A DNA stretch of 6,279 nucleotides from Nitrospirota bacterium (GTDB lineage Bacteria; Nitrospirota; Nitrospiria; Nitrospirales; UBA8639). Shown in pieces: positions 1 to 6,276 of the stretch (its first letter is position 1; every line of letters begins with the position of its first letter). The position numbers and the translations under genes were made by a program. The stretch lies in contig JAOUNC010000174.1 in the NCBI GenBank assembly GCA_029881175.1, forward strand, positions 1 to 6,279. The letters run 5' to 3'. The notes under the pieces were generated by a model. That model searched no databases, was not told where the DNA came from, and saw nothing but the letters and a program-made list of their open reading frames with translations.

Positions 1-592
1 GAATAATGCCTTCATCACGACTGGTTTGAATCATACCTGTAATTGCGACATTGGGGTCTGAGAGAAGGAGGACGATTGAGGTGATGGCGTTCACCCGGAT
101 AACCCGTCCAACCACACCTGCATCTGTGATGACTCCCATTTCTGCATGGATCCCGTCGCGTGAGCCCTTGTCAATGACGATGGCCCGATACCAGTTGGAG
201 ACGTTCCGTCCGATGATACGAGCGGGCAGGGTGGTCATGGGAGCAGTGGCTTGATAATTCGAGAGTTTTTCGAATTCTCTGGCAAGAATGGCTTGTTCCC
301 TGAGTAGGTTCTGTTCTCCCTGTAATTGCTGAATCTCTTGTTTTAGGCGTTGATTGTCTTCCCACACATGCTGGAGCGCAATATAGTGGTTCCAGGTCTT
401 CCCGATCGAATCCTGGAGGGCTGCCACTCCATGGAGCGGCCCTTCCAGAATCAAGGCCATTGGCTCTCCCAGCCATTCCTGTGCTTGCCGTGGCAAGAAT
501 AGCAACAGTACAAGAAAGAGGATAAGACCCCCAGCAAGGAGGCGGCGGAAGACGGTGGAGATGGGAAATGAGGTCTGTTCGGGTCGAGGCAT
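1..592 (-). CDS. mreC: Rod shape-determining protein MreC (3' end outside window)
   Basis: MreC is a bitopic inner-membrane protein whose periplasmic domain joins the MreB cytoskeleton to the peptidoglycan elongation machinery (MreD, RodA, PBP2). I translated the minus strand from the ATG at 592-590; 197 codons lie in the window and the frame stays open to the left edge. The product has a short cytoplasmic N-terminus, one membrane segment at about residues 18-34 (GGLILFLVLLLFLP), and a Glu/Gln/Lys-rich coiled coil at about 75-112. The start of the periplasmic beta domain follows from about 122, with the family-typical pattern PARIIGRNVSNWYRAIVIDKG and then GVVGRVIRV and LLLSDPN. Usual length is about 270-300 residues, so roughly the last third is missing. 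It starts 15 bp after the mreB stop, in the standard mreB-mreC order, so co-transcription is likely. No Shine-Dalgarno is visible before the ATG (the 15 bases are pyrimidine rich), so translation may depend on coupling to mreB. Confidence 0.93.
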   Translation of the reverse strand, partial: MPRPEQTSFPISTVFRRLLAGGLILFLVLLLFLPRQAQEWLGEPMALILEGPLHGVAALQDSIGKTWNHYIALQHVWEDNQRLKQEIQQLQGEQNLLREQAILAREFEKLSNYQATAPMTTLPARIIGRNVSNWYRAIVIDKGSRDGIHAEMGVITDAGVVGRVIRVNAITSIVLLLSDPNVAITGMIQTSRDEGII

Positions 593-607
593 GAAGAAGG
601 GCCGGGT

Positions 608-1645
608 CTAGTGGGTCAAGCTTGAATAGGTCGAAACTTTCCGAAGCAAACTTAATTCTTCCAGTGTTTTTCCAACCCCCATCACCACTGAGGTTAATGG
701 GTCGTCGACCGTGACAATTGGCAAACCGGTTTCTTCTCGCAGTCGATCATCCAGTCCCTGAAGCATGGAGCCTCCGCCGGTGAGAACAATTCCCCGGTCG
801 ATGATGTCTCCGGCCAATTCCGGCGGGGTATGTTCCAGTGCCAATCGTACGGCACCTACGATGGTGCCAATGCAGTCGTGCAAGGCTTCTCGAATTTCTG
901 TGTCATCAATGAAGATGGTCCGTGGAATACCAGACACGATATCTCGTCCTTTCACCGCCATTTGCTTTTTCTCGTTAAGGGGAAAGGCTGACCCGATTTC
1001 CATTTTGATTCGTTCGGCCATATGATCCCCGATGAGCAGGCTATATTCTCGTTTCAGATGGTTCATGATGGCCCCATCGATTTGGTCGCCGGCAATGCGA
1101 ACAGATTCACTGTAGACGATGCCTCCTAAGGAAATCACCGCGACATCGGTCGTGCCGCCGCCGATGTCCACGACCATGTTTCCAAAAGGTTCGGTAATGG
1201 GAAGTCCGGCGCCGATGGCCGCCGCGACAGGTTCTTCAATAAGGTAGACTTCCCGTGCTCCGGCCAGTTCAGCGGATTCTTTGACTGCGCGTTGTTCGAC
1301 TTGGGTGATTCGTGAAGGAACGCCGATGATGATGCGGGGCCGGAGCAGTGTCCCTCGTGGATGAACTTTTTGGATGAAGTATCGAAGCATCTGTTCGGCC
1401 ATGTCAAAATCGGCAATCACCCCCTCACGCATGGGTCGAATGCAGGCTAGGTTCCCGGGGGTTCGCCCCACCATTTTCTTAGCCTCTTCCCCCACAGCGA
1501 GAATTTTTTTAGAATGGGCTTCAATGGTTACCACCGAGGGTTCGTTGAGGACAATGCCCTGCCCTTTGATATAAATTAGGGTGGATGCAGTGCCCAGGTC
1601 GATGGCGATATCATGAGAAAGATAATGACTGAGAAAATTAAACAT
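608..1645 (-). CDS. mreB: Rod shape-determining protein MreB (actin homologue)
   Basis: MreB is the cytoplasmic, membrane-associated bacterial actin that polymerises with ATP and directs lateral wall synthesis. The 345-residue product fits the family length of about 330-350. The actin/Hsp70 ATPase motifs are all present: phosphate-1 DLGTAST at 16-22 with IYIKGQGIVLNEPSVV after it, the region LIEEPVAAAIGAGLPI at 135-150, phosphate-2 VVDIGGGTTDVAVISLGG at 158-175, and the adenosine motif GIVLTGGGSMLQGL at 285-298. The N-terminus MFNFLSHYLSHDIAIDLGT has the short amphipathic stretch usual before the first strand. I chose the ATG at 1645 because it matches homologue starts; an in-frame TTG at 1681 would add 12 residues not typical of MreB. 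Neither start has a good Shine-Dalgarno. mreC follows directly. The promoter should lie in the 416-bp region shared with divergent leuC. Confidence 0.97.
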   Translation of the reverse strand: MFNFLSHYLSHDIAIDLGTASTLIYIKGQGIVLNEPSVVTIEAHSKKILAVGEEAKKMVGRTPGNLACIRPMREGVIADFDMAEQMLRYFIQKVHPRGTLLRPRIIIGVPSRITQVEQRAVKESAELAGAREVYLIEEPVAAAIGAGLPITEPFGNMVVDIGGGTTDVAVISLGGIVYSESVRIAGDQIDGAIMNHLKREYSLLIGDHMAERIKMEIGSAFPLNEKKQMAVKGRDIVSGIPRTIFIDDTEIREALHDCIGTIVGAVRLALEHTPPELAGDIIDRGIVLTGGGSMLQGLDDRLREETGLPIVTVDDPLTSVVMGVGKTLEELSLLRKVSTYSSLTH

Positions 1646-1890
1646 GGTGGAATCTTGTTGAGGAATCCCTGCCTGAATCAATAGGTGTAAGGATTAAAGG
1701 TGGCTGCCGTTTTGCTGATAGTGTCGTTAAGGGATCTTTATTGGAATCGCTTGAGACCGTTTGGGTCTTGCCGACGCTCGGTCGTATATTTCACACCTGG
1801 CCAGAAAACCGTGGAAATGGTTTGGAGGGTGGATGAGACGAGTCGTCGATCAAATCCGCCTTGCGGCTCTTGTGTGCCAAGAGAAACAAT

Positions 1891-2028
1891 ATGGTGGATG
1901 TTCGCGAAGCGTTGAGGGAAAGTATATCAGAAGTCTTAAGAGACCACAAAGATGGGTTAGAGGCCCAAAGAACATCACAAAAATGGGGTATGAGTACTTG
2001 CGTGTTGGAAGATAAAGGCGATACATAA
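1891..2028 (+). CDS. Possible small protein of 45 aa, unrecognised
   Basis: I do not recognise this product and am unsure it is translated. From the ATG at 1891 the frame is open for 45 codons and ends with TAA 33 bp before leuC. The N-terminal half (VDVREALRESISEVLRDH) has hydrophobic residues spaced as in an amphipathic helix or short coiled coil: V4, A7/L8, I12, V15/L16, with Asp/Glu/Arg between. That is what argues for coding. Against it, only a weak AAGAGA lies upstream as ribosome binding site, several less-used codons (ATA, AGA, TCA) occur, and another plus-strand frame (1833-2015, 60 codons, very basic) is open over the same stretch. If real, it could be a leader ORF translated ahead of leuC. 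Confidence 0.22.
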   Translation: MVDVREALRESISEVLRDHKDGLEAQRTSQKWGMSTCVLEDKGDT

Positions 2029-2043
2029 AAGTGCACCTATTTT

Positions 2044-2055
2044 GAGGAGAGGAAG
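2044..2055 (+). promoter_or_regulatory. Ribosome binding site of leuC
   Basis: The purine run GAGGAGAGGAAG ends 6 bases before the ATG at 2062 and contains overlapping Shine-Dalgarno cores (GGAG, GAGG). It is one of the strongest in the window and fixes the leuC start. Confidence 0.8.
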
Positions 2056-2061
2056 AATTGT

Positions 2062-3468
2062 ATGGGAAGTCAAACCTTATTTGAAAAAATTTGGAATCAG
2101 CATGTGGTTCGTGAAGAACCTGATGGCACCACGTTATTGTATATCGATCGACATTTAGTGCATGAAGTGACCTCACCTCAAGCTTTCGAAGGCCTTCGCT
2201 TGGCTGGGCGCACCCCTCGTCGCCCACAAGCTGCCTTGGCTGTTCCCGATCATAATGTTCCGACGACTAACCGGGCGCAGGGAATTGCCGACCCCATGAG
2301 CGCGTTACAAGTTTCGACCTTGGAACATAATTGCGCAGAATTCGGTATCACCTACTACGGTATGGACGACGTCCGACAAGGCATTGTCCACGTGATTGGT
2401 CCGGAACAGGGCTTTACTTTACCTGGCATGACGATTGTCTGTGGAGATTCTCACACGTCGACGCATGGTGCGTTTGGAGCTTTGGCGTTTGGAGTGGGTA
2501 CGTCGGAAGTGGAGCACGTCTTGGCCACGCAATGCTTAGTGCAGAAACGACCGAAGACCATGGAAATTCGAGTGGAAGGACATCTTCCCGATTATTGTTC
2601 ATCCAAAGATGTGATTTTGGCCATCATTGGCCGTATTGGAATTGGTGGAGGGATTGGCCATGTTGTGGAATATACAGGGGCGGTCATCCGGTCTTTTTCT
2701 ATGGAAGGCCGTATGACCCTCTGTAATATGTCCATTGAAGCTGGCGCACGGGCCGGGCTTGTCAGCCCAGACGAATCAACTGTGGCGTATCTCAAGGGAC
2801 GTCCCTTGAGTCCTCAGGGTGAGTTGTTTGAGCGCGCACAACGGGATTGGTTGAAATTAGGAACAGACTCTGGAGCCACCTTTGATAAGGTTGTGGAGCT
2901 TCGCGGGGAAGACATTCCACCTCAAGTGACGTGGGGAACGAACCCTGGGATGGTGACGGATGTGAATGGGAAGATTCCTGATCCGGCTTCGATTGATGAT
3001 GCCAAACTACGGGCTGCCACGGAACGAGCTTTAGAGTATATGGGGCTCCCTGCGGGAATTCCGATCTGTGACATTCAGGTTGATCGGGTGTTTATCGGGT
3101 CTTGCACGAACTCACGGATCGAAGATTTGCGCGTGGCGGCGAAATATGCACGGGGAAAGCATGTGGCAGGTACGGTGAAGGCCATGGTGGTACCTGGATC
3201 CGGGTTGGTCAAGCAGCAAGCTGAAGAAGAGGGCCTGGATCGAATTTTTCGTGAAGCGGGATTTGAATGGCGAGAGCCCGGGTGCAGTATGTGTCTGGCC
3301 ATGAATGCGGATGTGTTGACGCCAGGGGAGCGTTGTGCGTCAACCAGTAATCGAAATTTCGAAGGGCGTCAGGGTAAGGGAGGTCGTACGCATTTGGTGT
3401 CTCCTGCGATGGCCACCGCTGCAGCGGTGAAGGGGCATTTTGTCGATATTCGAACCTGGGATGTCTAA
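2062..3468 (+). CDS. leuC: 3-isopropylmalate dehydratase large subunit LeuC
   Basis: With LeuD it isomerises 2-isopropylmalate to 3-isopropylmalate, the second step of leucine synthesis, in the cytoplasm. This large subunit is an aconitase-family protein that carries the [4Fe-4S] cluster. The 468-residue length fits the family (about 465-475). Motifs run in the expected order: [10 protein letters not shown] at 61-70, the [26 protein letters not shown] region at 127-152, and the three cluster cysteines C348 (in [13 protein letters not shown]), C408 and C411 (in [11 protein letters not shown]). The C-terminus has [20 protein letters not shown] followed by [10 protein letters not shown]. All three cysteines are intact, so it should be active. 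The start is the ATG after a strong purine-rich ribosome binding site. leuD follows 69 bp downstream on the same strand, so both should be made from one transcript. Confidence 0.98.
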   Translation: MGSQTLFEKIWNQHVVREEPDGTTLLYIDRHLVHEVTSPQAFEGLRLAGRTPRRPQAALAVPDHNVPTTNRAQGIADPMSALQVSTLEHNCAEFGITYYGMDDVRQGIVHVIGPEQGFTLPGMTIVCGDSHTSTHGAFGALAFGVGTSEVEHVLATQCLVQKRPKTMEIRVEGHLPDYCSSKDVILAIIGRIGIGGGIGHVVEYTGAVIRSFSMEGRMTLCNMSIEAGARAGLVSPDESTVAYLKGRPLSPQGELFERAQRDWLKLGTDSGATFDKVVELRGEDIPPQVTWGTNPGMVTDVNGKIPDPASIDDAKLRAATERALEYMGLPAGIPICDIQVDRVFIGSCTNSRIEDLRVAAKYARGKHVAGTVKAMVVPGSGLVKQQAEEEGLDRIFREAGFEWREPGCSMCLAMNADVLTPGERCASTSNRNFEGRQGKGGRTHLVSPAMATAAAVKGHFVDIRTWDV

Positions 3469-3523
3469 GTGGGTGTAGGCGCGCATCCCGGGGATTCCCC
3501 TTCATTCCTTTTTTGTGAAAACC

Positions 3524-3529
3524 TGGAGA
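3524..3529 (+). promoter_or_regulatory. Ribosome binding site deciding the leuD start
   Basis: GGAGAA lies 8 bases before the ATG at 3538. The longer reading frame opens with a GTG directly after the leuC stop at 3469 but has no such site. This supports the ATG as the true start. Confidence 0.65.
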
Positions 3530-3537
3530 AAATAATT

Positions 3538-4161
3538 ATGGAAGCTTTTACAAGAATAACGGGGACGGTGGCTCCCTTAAACCGAGGTGATGTTGATACC
3601 GATCAGATTATTCCGAAGCAATATTTGAAGACCATTCACCGGACGGGTCTCAAAGAAGGACTTTTTGCTGATTGGCGTGTTCGACCTGATGGATCCCTGG
3701 ATCCAGATTTTTTTTCCAACCAACCACGATATCAGGACGCCCCAATTCTTCTCACTCGGGAAAATTTTGGATGTGGATCTTCCCGGGAACATGCACCTTG
3801 GGCGTTATTAGACTACGGTATTCGCTGTATTCTGGCACCAAGTTTTGCCGATATTTTTTATAATAATTGTTTCCAAAATGGCATTCTTCCGGTTGTCTTA
3901 GCCGTCCAGGAAATTCAAACCATTTTTGATCGTGTCATGAGTCAGGATATCTATCAGGTTACGGTGGATCTCGTTCAACAGACCGTACTATTACCCGAGG
4001 GCGAGTGCTATGCGTTTGTCATCGATCCATTTCGCAAGGACTGTATGATAAAGGGTTTAGATGGAATTGGTCTGACCCTTCAGTATGAAAGCGCCATTTC
4101 TGCGTATGAGTTGCGTCGAGCCCAAGAAGCTCCTTGGTTATTTCAAGATCAGAGGGCGTAG
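3538..4161 (+). CDS. leuD: 3-isopropylmalate dehydratase small subunit LeuD
   Basis: This is the swivelling small subunit that completes the active site of the LeuCD isomerase in leucine synthesis. The product is 207 residues from the ATG at 3538, close to the usual length of about 200. It shows the family motifs NRGDVDTDQIIPKQYLK near residues 16-32, the substrate-recognition segment NFGCGSSREHAPWALLDYG at about 77-95, and ILAPSFADIFYNNCFQNGILPV at about 99-120. The frame can be extended upstream to a GTG at 3469, but the extra 23 residues (MGVGAHPGDSPSFLF...) have no family resemblance, and the GGAG-type ribosome binding site sits before the ATG. The gene pairs with leuC upstream. A weak hairpin overlapping its stop codon may end the transcript. 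Confidence 0.97.
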   Translation: MEAFTRITGTVAPLNRGDVDTDQIIPKQYLKTIHRTGLKEGLFADWRVRPDGSLDPDFFSNQPRYQDAPILLTRENFGCGSSREHAPWALLDYGIRCILAPSFADIFYNNCFQNGILPVVLAVQEIQTIFDRVMSQDIYQVTVDLVQQTVLLPEGECYAFVIDPFRKDCMIKGLDGIGLTLQYESAISAYELRRAQEAPWLFQDQRA

Positions 4162-4188
4162 CGCAGAATTGCCACGCTACAATATTTT
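4158..4188 (+). terminator. Possible weak terminator after leuD
   Basis: GTAGCG at 4158-4163, which includes the leuD stop codon, is complementary to CGCTAC at 4175-4180, with an 11-base loop, followed by AATATTTT. The stem has only 6 bp and the T-tract is broken, so it is a candidate intrinsic terminator at best. It matters because it would separate leuCD from the membrane-protein cassette. Confidence 0.3.
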
Positions 4189-4226
4189 CCTGAAGGCTGG
4201 ATCGATTTCATAAAGGGGCCTTCCGG
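4189..4226. repeat. Imperfect inverted repeat in the leuD-DUF1538 gap
   Basis: CCTGAAGGC at 4189-4197 pairs with GCCTTCCGG at 4218-4226 apart from one mismatch, leaving a 20-base loop. No T-tract follows. It could be part of a transcript 3' structure or incidental; function unknown. Confidence 0.3.
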
Positions 4227-4259
4227 TTAAGAGAGCTGAATGCCTTCCATGTTGTTGAG

Positions 4260-4281
4260 GGGAGGGTTGCGGATCCCTCCC
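4260..4281. repeat. Perfect 7-bp GC-rich inverted repeat
   Basis: GGGAGGG at 4260-4266 is followed after 8 bases by CCCTCCC at 4275-4281. The stem would be stable in RNA on either strand, but no T-run follows on the plus strand (C-rich sequence comes next). It could be a terminator without a U-tract, an mRNA-stabilising hairpin, or a protein-binding site for the downstream operon. Confidence 0.4.
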
Positions 4282-4351
4282 ACTCGCCCCATCGATTGAA
4301 CCCCCCGCCTGTAGATGTATTTTTGTCTTTAGGCTTCTTCCCTGTTATTTT

Positions 4352-4360
4352 GGAGAAGGA
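4352..4360 (+). promoter_or_regulatory. Strong Shine-Dalgarno-like site away from the annotated start
   Basis: GGAGAAGGA lies 42 bases before the ATG of the first DUF1538 gene, too far to serve it directly. It is well placed (5 bases) for a TTG at 4366 that opens an 18-codon frame ending with TAA at 4420-4422, which overlaps the ATG at 4403 in another frame. The ATG itself has no Shine-Dalgarno. Either this is a translated mini-leader that feeds ribosomes to the main start by reinitiation, or the match is fortuitous. Confidence 0.3.
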
Positions 4361-4402
4361 TCTTTTTGGTTATTAATCCTGTTCTAATCGCAATCTCTGC
4401 TG

Positions 4403-5128
4403 ATGCCTCCCGTTTTTCTTAAAACCCTCATAGGGAGTTTTTTCGATCTCCTGCCGATTGCGGTGGTCATCGGATTTTTTCAATTTGTCGTTTTGGATCA
4501 ACCCATACCCAACCTGGTGGAGATCCTCATCGGATCGTTGTTTGTTCTCATTGGACTAACCTTGTTTTTGCAGGGATTGGAGATGGGTCTGTTTCCTCTG
4601 GGGGAATCGCTGGCTTTCGCATTTGCCAGAAAAGGGAGTTTATCGTGGTTGTTACTTTTTGCCTTTGCCCTAGGATTTGGCACCACGGTGGCGGAGCCAG
4701 CTTTGATTGCTGTAGCCAATGAAGCCGCCAATGTGGCGGCAGAAGGTCTGGTGATTGGGGCGACGGAACAGGCTCGCGCAGAGTATGCCTTGGGCTTGCG
4801 CTTGACGGTGGCCTTGTCGGTTGGGTTCGCCATTGTCATCGGTGTCTTGCGCATTGTTCGCGGATGGCCGGTGCAATATTTAATTATCGGGGGATATCTT
4901 GGGGTCATTGTCATGACCTTTTTTGCGCCGGCAGAGATCATTGGCATTGCCTATGACTCTGGGGGGGTGACGACCTCAACTATGACGGTCCCACTGGTCA
5001 CGGCACTTGGAGTGGGGTTGGCTTCTTCGATTCGAGGCCGCAATCCAATGGTGGACGGATTTGGACTGATTGCGTTTGCCTCGTTAACGCCGATGATTTT
5101 TGTGATGGCGTACGGCATGATTGGATAA
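4403..5128 (+). CDS. DUF1538 family integral membrane protein, first copy
   Basis: The 241-residue product is a polytopic inner-membrane protein that I assign to the DUF1538 family from memory of its hallmark motifs; its biochemical function is not established to my knowledge. About seven hydrophobic segments can be seen (near 13-33, 38-57, 80-97, 131-150, 158-177, 190-208 and 218-240). Conserved blocks are [14 protein letters not shown] at 55-68, [13 protein letters not shown] at 93-105, [20 protein letters not shown] at 183-202 and [18 protein letters not shown] at 211-228. Gly/Thr/Ser-rich breaks inside hydrophobic stretches resemble substrate-binding discontinuous helices of transporters; that is inference. 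The ATG at 4403 is the only sensible start (an in-frame TAA lies at 4385), but it has no Shine-Dalgarno. The next gene, a paralogue, begins 4 bp after the stop, so the two should be made together. Confidence 0.88.
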   Translation: MPPVFLKTLIGSFFDLLPIAVVIGFFQFVVLDQPIPNLVEILIGSLFVLIGLTLFLQGLEMGLFPLGESLAFAFARKGSLSWLLLFAFALGFGTTVAEPALIAVANEAANVAAEGLVIGATEQARAEYALGLRLTVALSVGFAIVIGVLRIVRGWPVQYLIIGGYLGVIVMTFFAPAEIIGIAYDSGGVTTSTMTVPLVTALGVGLASSIRGRNPMVDGFGLIAFASLTPMIFVMAYGMIG

Positions 5129-5132
5129 GGGT

Positions 5133-5903
5133 ATGGAGCAGAAGTTACTGGAAACATTGTGGGGAACTGTAGCTGATGTGTTGCCCATTACCATCATTAT
5201 TATTGGTTTTCAGGCGCTGGTGATCCGTCGTCCTATCGCCAACCTGGAACGGGTGGGGTTTGGTTTTGTCTATGTCTTGGTAGGGTTGGCCTTTTTTTTA
5301 CAAGGGTTGGAAATGGCGCTCTTCCCTCTGGGAAAACTCATGGCTCAGCAACTAACCGCCCCGGACTTTTTGGCTGGATTGCACCCCGCAGGTGAGGCTG
5401 TGAACGAGCTGGACTGGACCCGTTATCGTTGGGTCTATGTGTTTGCCTTGGCAATTGGATTCTCTACCACGATTGCGGAACCTTCATTGTTAGCGGTCGC
5501 CATGAAAGCGCATCAGGTTTCTGGTGGGGTCATTGGGGTGTGGGGTTTGCGGATAGCGGTAGCGGTAGGTGTGGCGTTTGGGATTGCGCTGGGATCCTAC
5601 CGTATTATTACTGGGACGCCTTTACATTGGTACATTATTGTCGGCTATATGATTGTGCTGGTCCAAACCATTTTTGCGCCACGCACGATCATTCCCTTGG
5701 CTTACGATTCTGGTGGAGTTACCACCTCGACTGTCACCGTTCCGATAGTCGCGGCGTTGGGGTTGGGGTTGGCGAGTACGGTGCCGGGGCGTAATCCAGT
5801 CTTTGATGGTTTTGGGTTAATTGCTTTTGCCAGTGTGTTTCCAATAATTACCGTGCTGGCCTATGCGCAAATTTCGGCCTGGTGGGCCAACAAAACACAA
5901 TAA
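5133..5903 (+). CDS. DUF1538 family integral membrane protein, second copy
   Basis: This is a 256-residue paralogue of the preceding gene with the same blocks in the same order: FFLQGLEMALFPLGK at 54-68, STTIAEPSLLAVA at 111-123, [26 protein letters not shown] at 190-215 and [17 protein letters not shown] at 218-234. It has a longer polar loop at about 70-98 (APDFLAGLHPAGEAVNELDW) than the first copy, and lacks the first copy's insert after the AEP motif. I chose the ATG at 5133, four bases after the upstream stop, with AAGG just before it; a TTG at 5121 overlapping the upstream gene would add MDKG. The tight spacing implies translational coupling and probably a heteromeric complex of two half-size units. 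Function is unknown; a transporter or channel regulated by the PII-like protein encoded next is the likeliest reading. Confidence 0.88.
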   Translation: MEQKLLETLWGTVADVLPITIIIIGFQALVIRRPIANLERVGFGFVYVLVGLAFFLQGLEMALFPLGKLMAQQLTAPDFLAGLHPAGEAVNELDWTRYRWVYVFALAIGFSTTIAEPSLLAVAMKAHQVSGGVIGVWGLRIAVAVGVAFGIALGSYRIITGTPLHWYIIVGYMIVLVQTIFAPRTIIPLAYDSGGVTTSTVTVPIVAALGLGLASTVPGRNPVFDGFGLIAFASVFPIITVLAYAQISAWWANKTQ

Positions 5904-5925
5904 ACTTTTGCTTGGGAGCGATCTT

Positions 5926-6276
5926 ATGCATTTTAAATTAATCTTTGCGTTTGTCCAAGACGACAAAACTATTGCCGTCATGAATGCTGCACGGGAAAAA
6001 GGTGCCACAGGGGCGACGGTCATTACCAGTGCGCATGGTGAAGGGTTAGAGGTCAAAAAAACATTTTTCGGTCTTAATTTAGAAACGCAACGAGATGTCA
6101 TCCTTTTCCTTGTGGAGGAACATATGGCACGAGAAATTCTGGAATCGATTGCTGCTGTGGGGGAATTTGATCAGAAGCCTGGAACGGGGATCGCGTTTCA
6201 GGTTGATGTCGAAGATGCGGTAGGCGTTGTCCATCAAATGGCCAAACTCAGAGATGTTGTGGAGGAAGAGTTATGA
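5926..6276 (+). CDS. PII-like signalling protein (P-II family)
   Basis: PII proteins are small trimeric sensors that bind ATP/ADP and often regulate a membrane transporter encoded beside them. The 116-residue length and layout fit: an N-terminal beta strand KLIFAFVQDD at 4-13, a helix with AAREKGATGATVIT at 21-34, a T-loop region at about 38-57, VILFLVEEHMAREILESIAAVG at 58-79, and the C-terminal PGTGIAFQVDVEDAVGV at 85-101, which corresponds to the second PII signature (classical GKIFV...EDA). The classical T-loop around Tyr51 with its RGAEY-type sequence is absent and is replaced by HGEGLEVKKTFFGLNLETQ, so this is a PII-like protein and not GlnB/GlnK. The ATG at 5926 follows GGGAG by 7 bases; a longer in-frame opening at 5863 would overlap the upstream gene and add unrelated residues. 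It lies 22 bp after the second DUF1538 gene, so co-transcription is likely. Confidence 0.85.
   Translation: MHFKLIFAFVQDDKTIAVMNAAREKGATGATVITSAHGEGLEVKKTFFGLNLETQRDVILFLVEEHMAREILESIAAVGEFDQKPGTGIAFQVDVEDAVGVVHQMAKLRDVVEEEL
6261..6270 (+). promoter_or_regulatory. Ribosome binding site for the next gene
   Basis: GGAGGAAGAG inside the end of the PII-like gene ends 2 bases before an ATG at 6273, with its GGAGG core 7 bases before that codon. This is standard placement for a coupled downstream gene. Confidence 0.55.

Larger units (their letters stand above)
1646..2061. other. Divergent intergenic region between mreB and leuC
   Basis: This 416-bp stretch separates two divergent transcription units and should carry both promoters. 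I see no strong consensus sigma-70 promoter on either strand. The best weak elements are TTGCGT at 1998-2003 with an A/T-rich CATAAA at 2024-2029 for leuC (spacing too long), and an AATATAC stretch near 1785-1791 read on the minus strand for mreB. A short inverted repeat, AGACC/GGTCT, lies near 1756-1769 but has no T-tract. No leucine attenuator (a run of Leu codons plus competing hairpins), T-box or other riboswitch is recognisable. One possible small ORF at 1891-2028 is listed separately. No tRNA or known ncRNA was recognised. Confidence 0.6.

Noticed and set aside
171..476. 101-codon minus-strand frame
   Set aside because: It overlaps mreC in another frame; the mreC frame shows the membrane segment, coiled coil and beta-domain motifs.
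1755..1770. AGACC/GGTCT inverted repeat as a terminator or operator
   Set aside because: Only 5 bp with a short loop, no T-tract on either strand, and expected by chance in a gap of this size.
1761..2015. 84-codon basic plus-strand frame in the mreB-leuC gap
   Set aside because: The translation is Arg/Trp/Lys-rich without recognisable family. An internal ATG at 1833 has GGAGG 4 bases before it, but the product pattern is not protein-like beyond the first 20 residues.
1646..2061. Leucine attenuator, T-box or riboswitch before leuC
   Set aside because: No Leu-codon cluster, no paired terminator/antiterminator and no recognisable conserved T-box or riboswitch motif were seen.
2331..2726. 131-codon plus-strand frame inside leuC
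   Set aside because: A Trp/Arg/Cys-rich translation typical of an out-of-frame reading of a real gene; LeuC motifs run through the same bases.
3469..3537. GTG-initiated N-terminal extension of leuD
   Set aside because: The extra 23 residues do not resemble LeuD, and the ribosome binding site sits before the ATG at 3538.
4498..4947. 149-codon open frame on the minus strand
   Set aside because: It is antisense to the first DUF1538 gene; the product is Pro/Lys/Met-rich without family character, while the plus-strand frame has strong conserved motifs.
5863..5925. N-terminal extension of the PII-like protein
   Set aside because: It would overlap the end of the second DUF1538 gene and adds basic residues foreign to PII proteins; GGGAG precedes the ATG at 5926.
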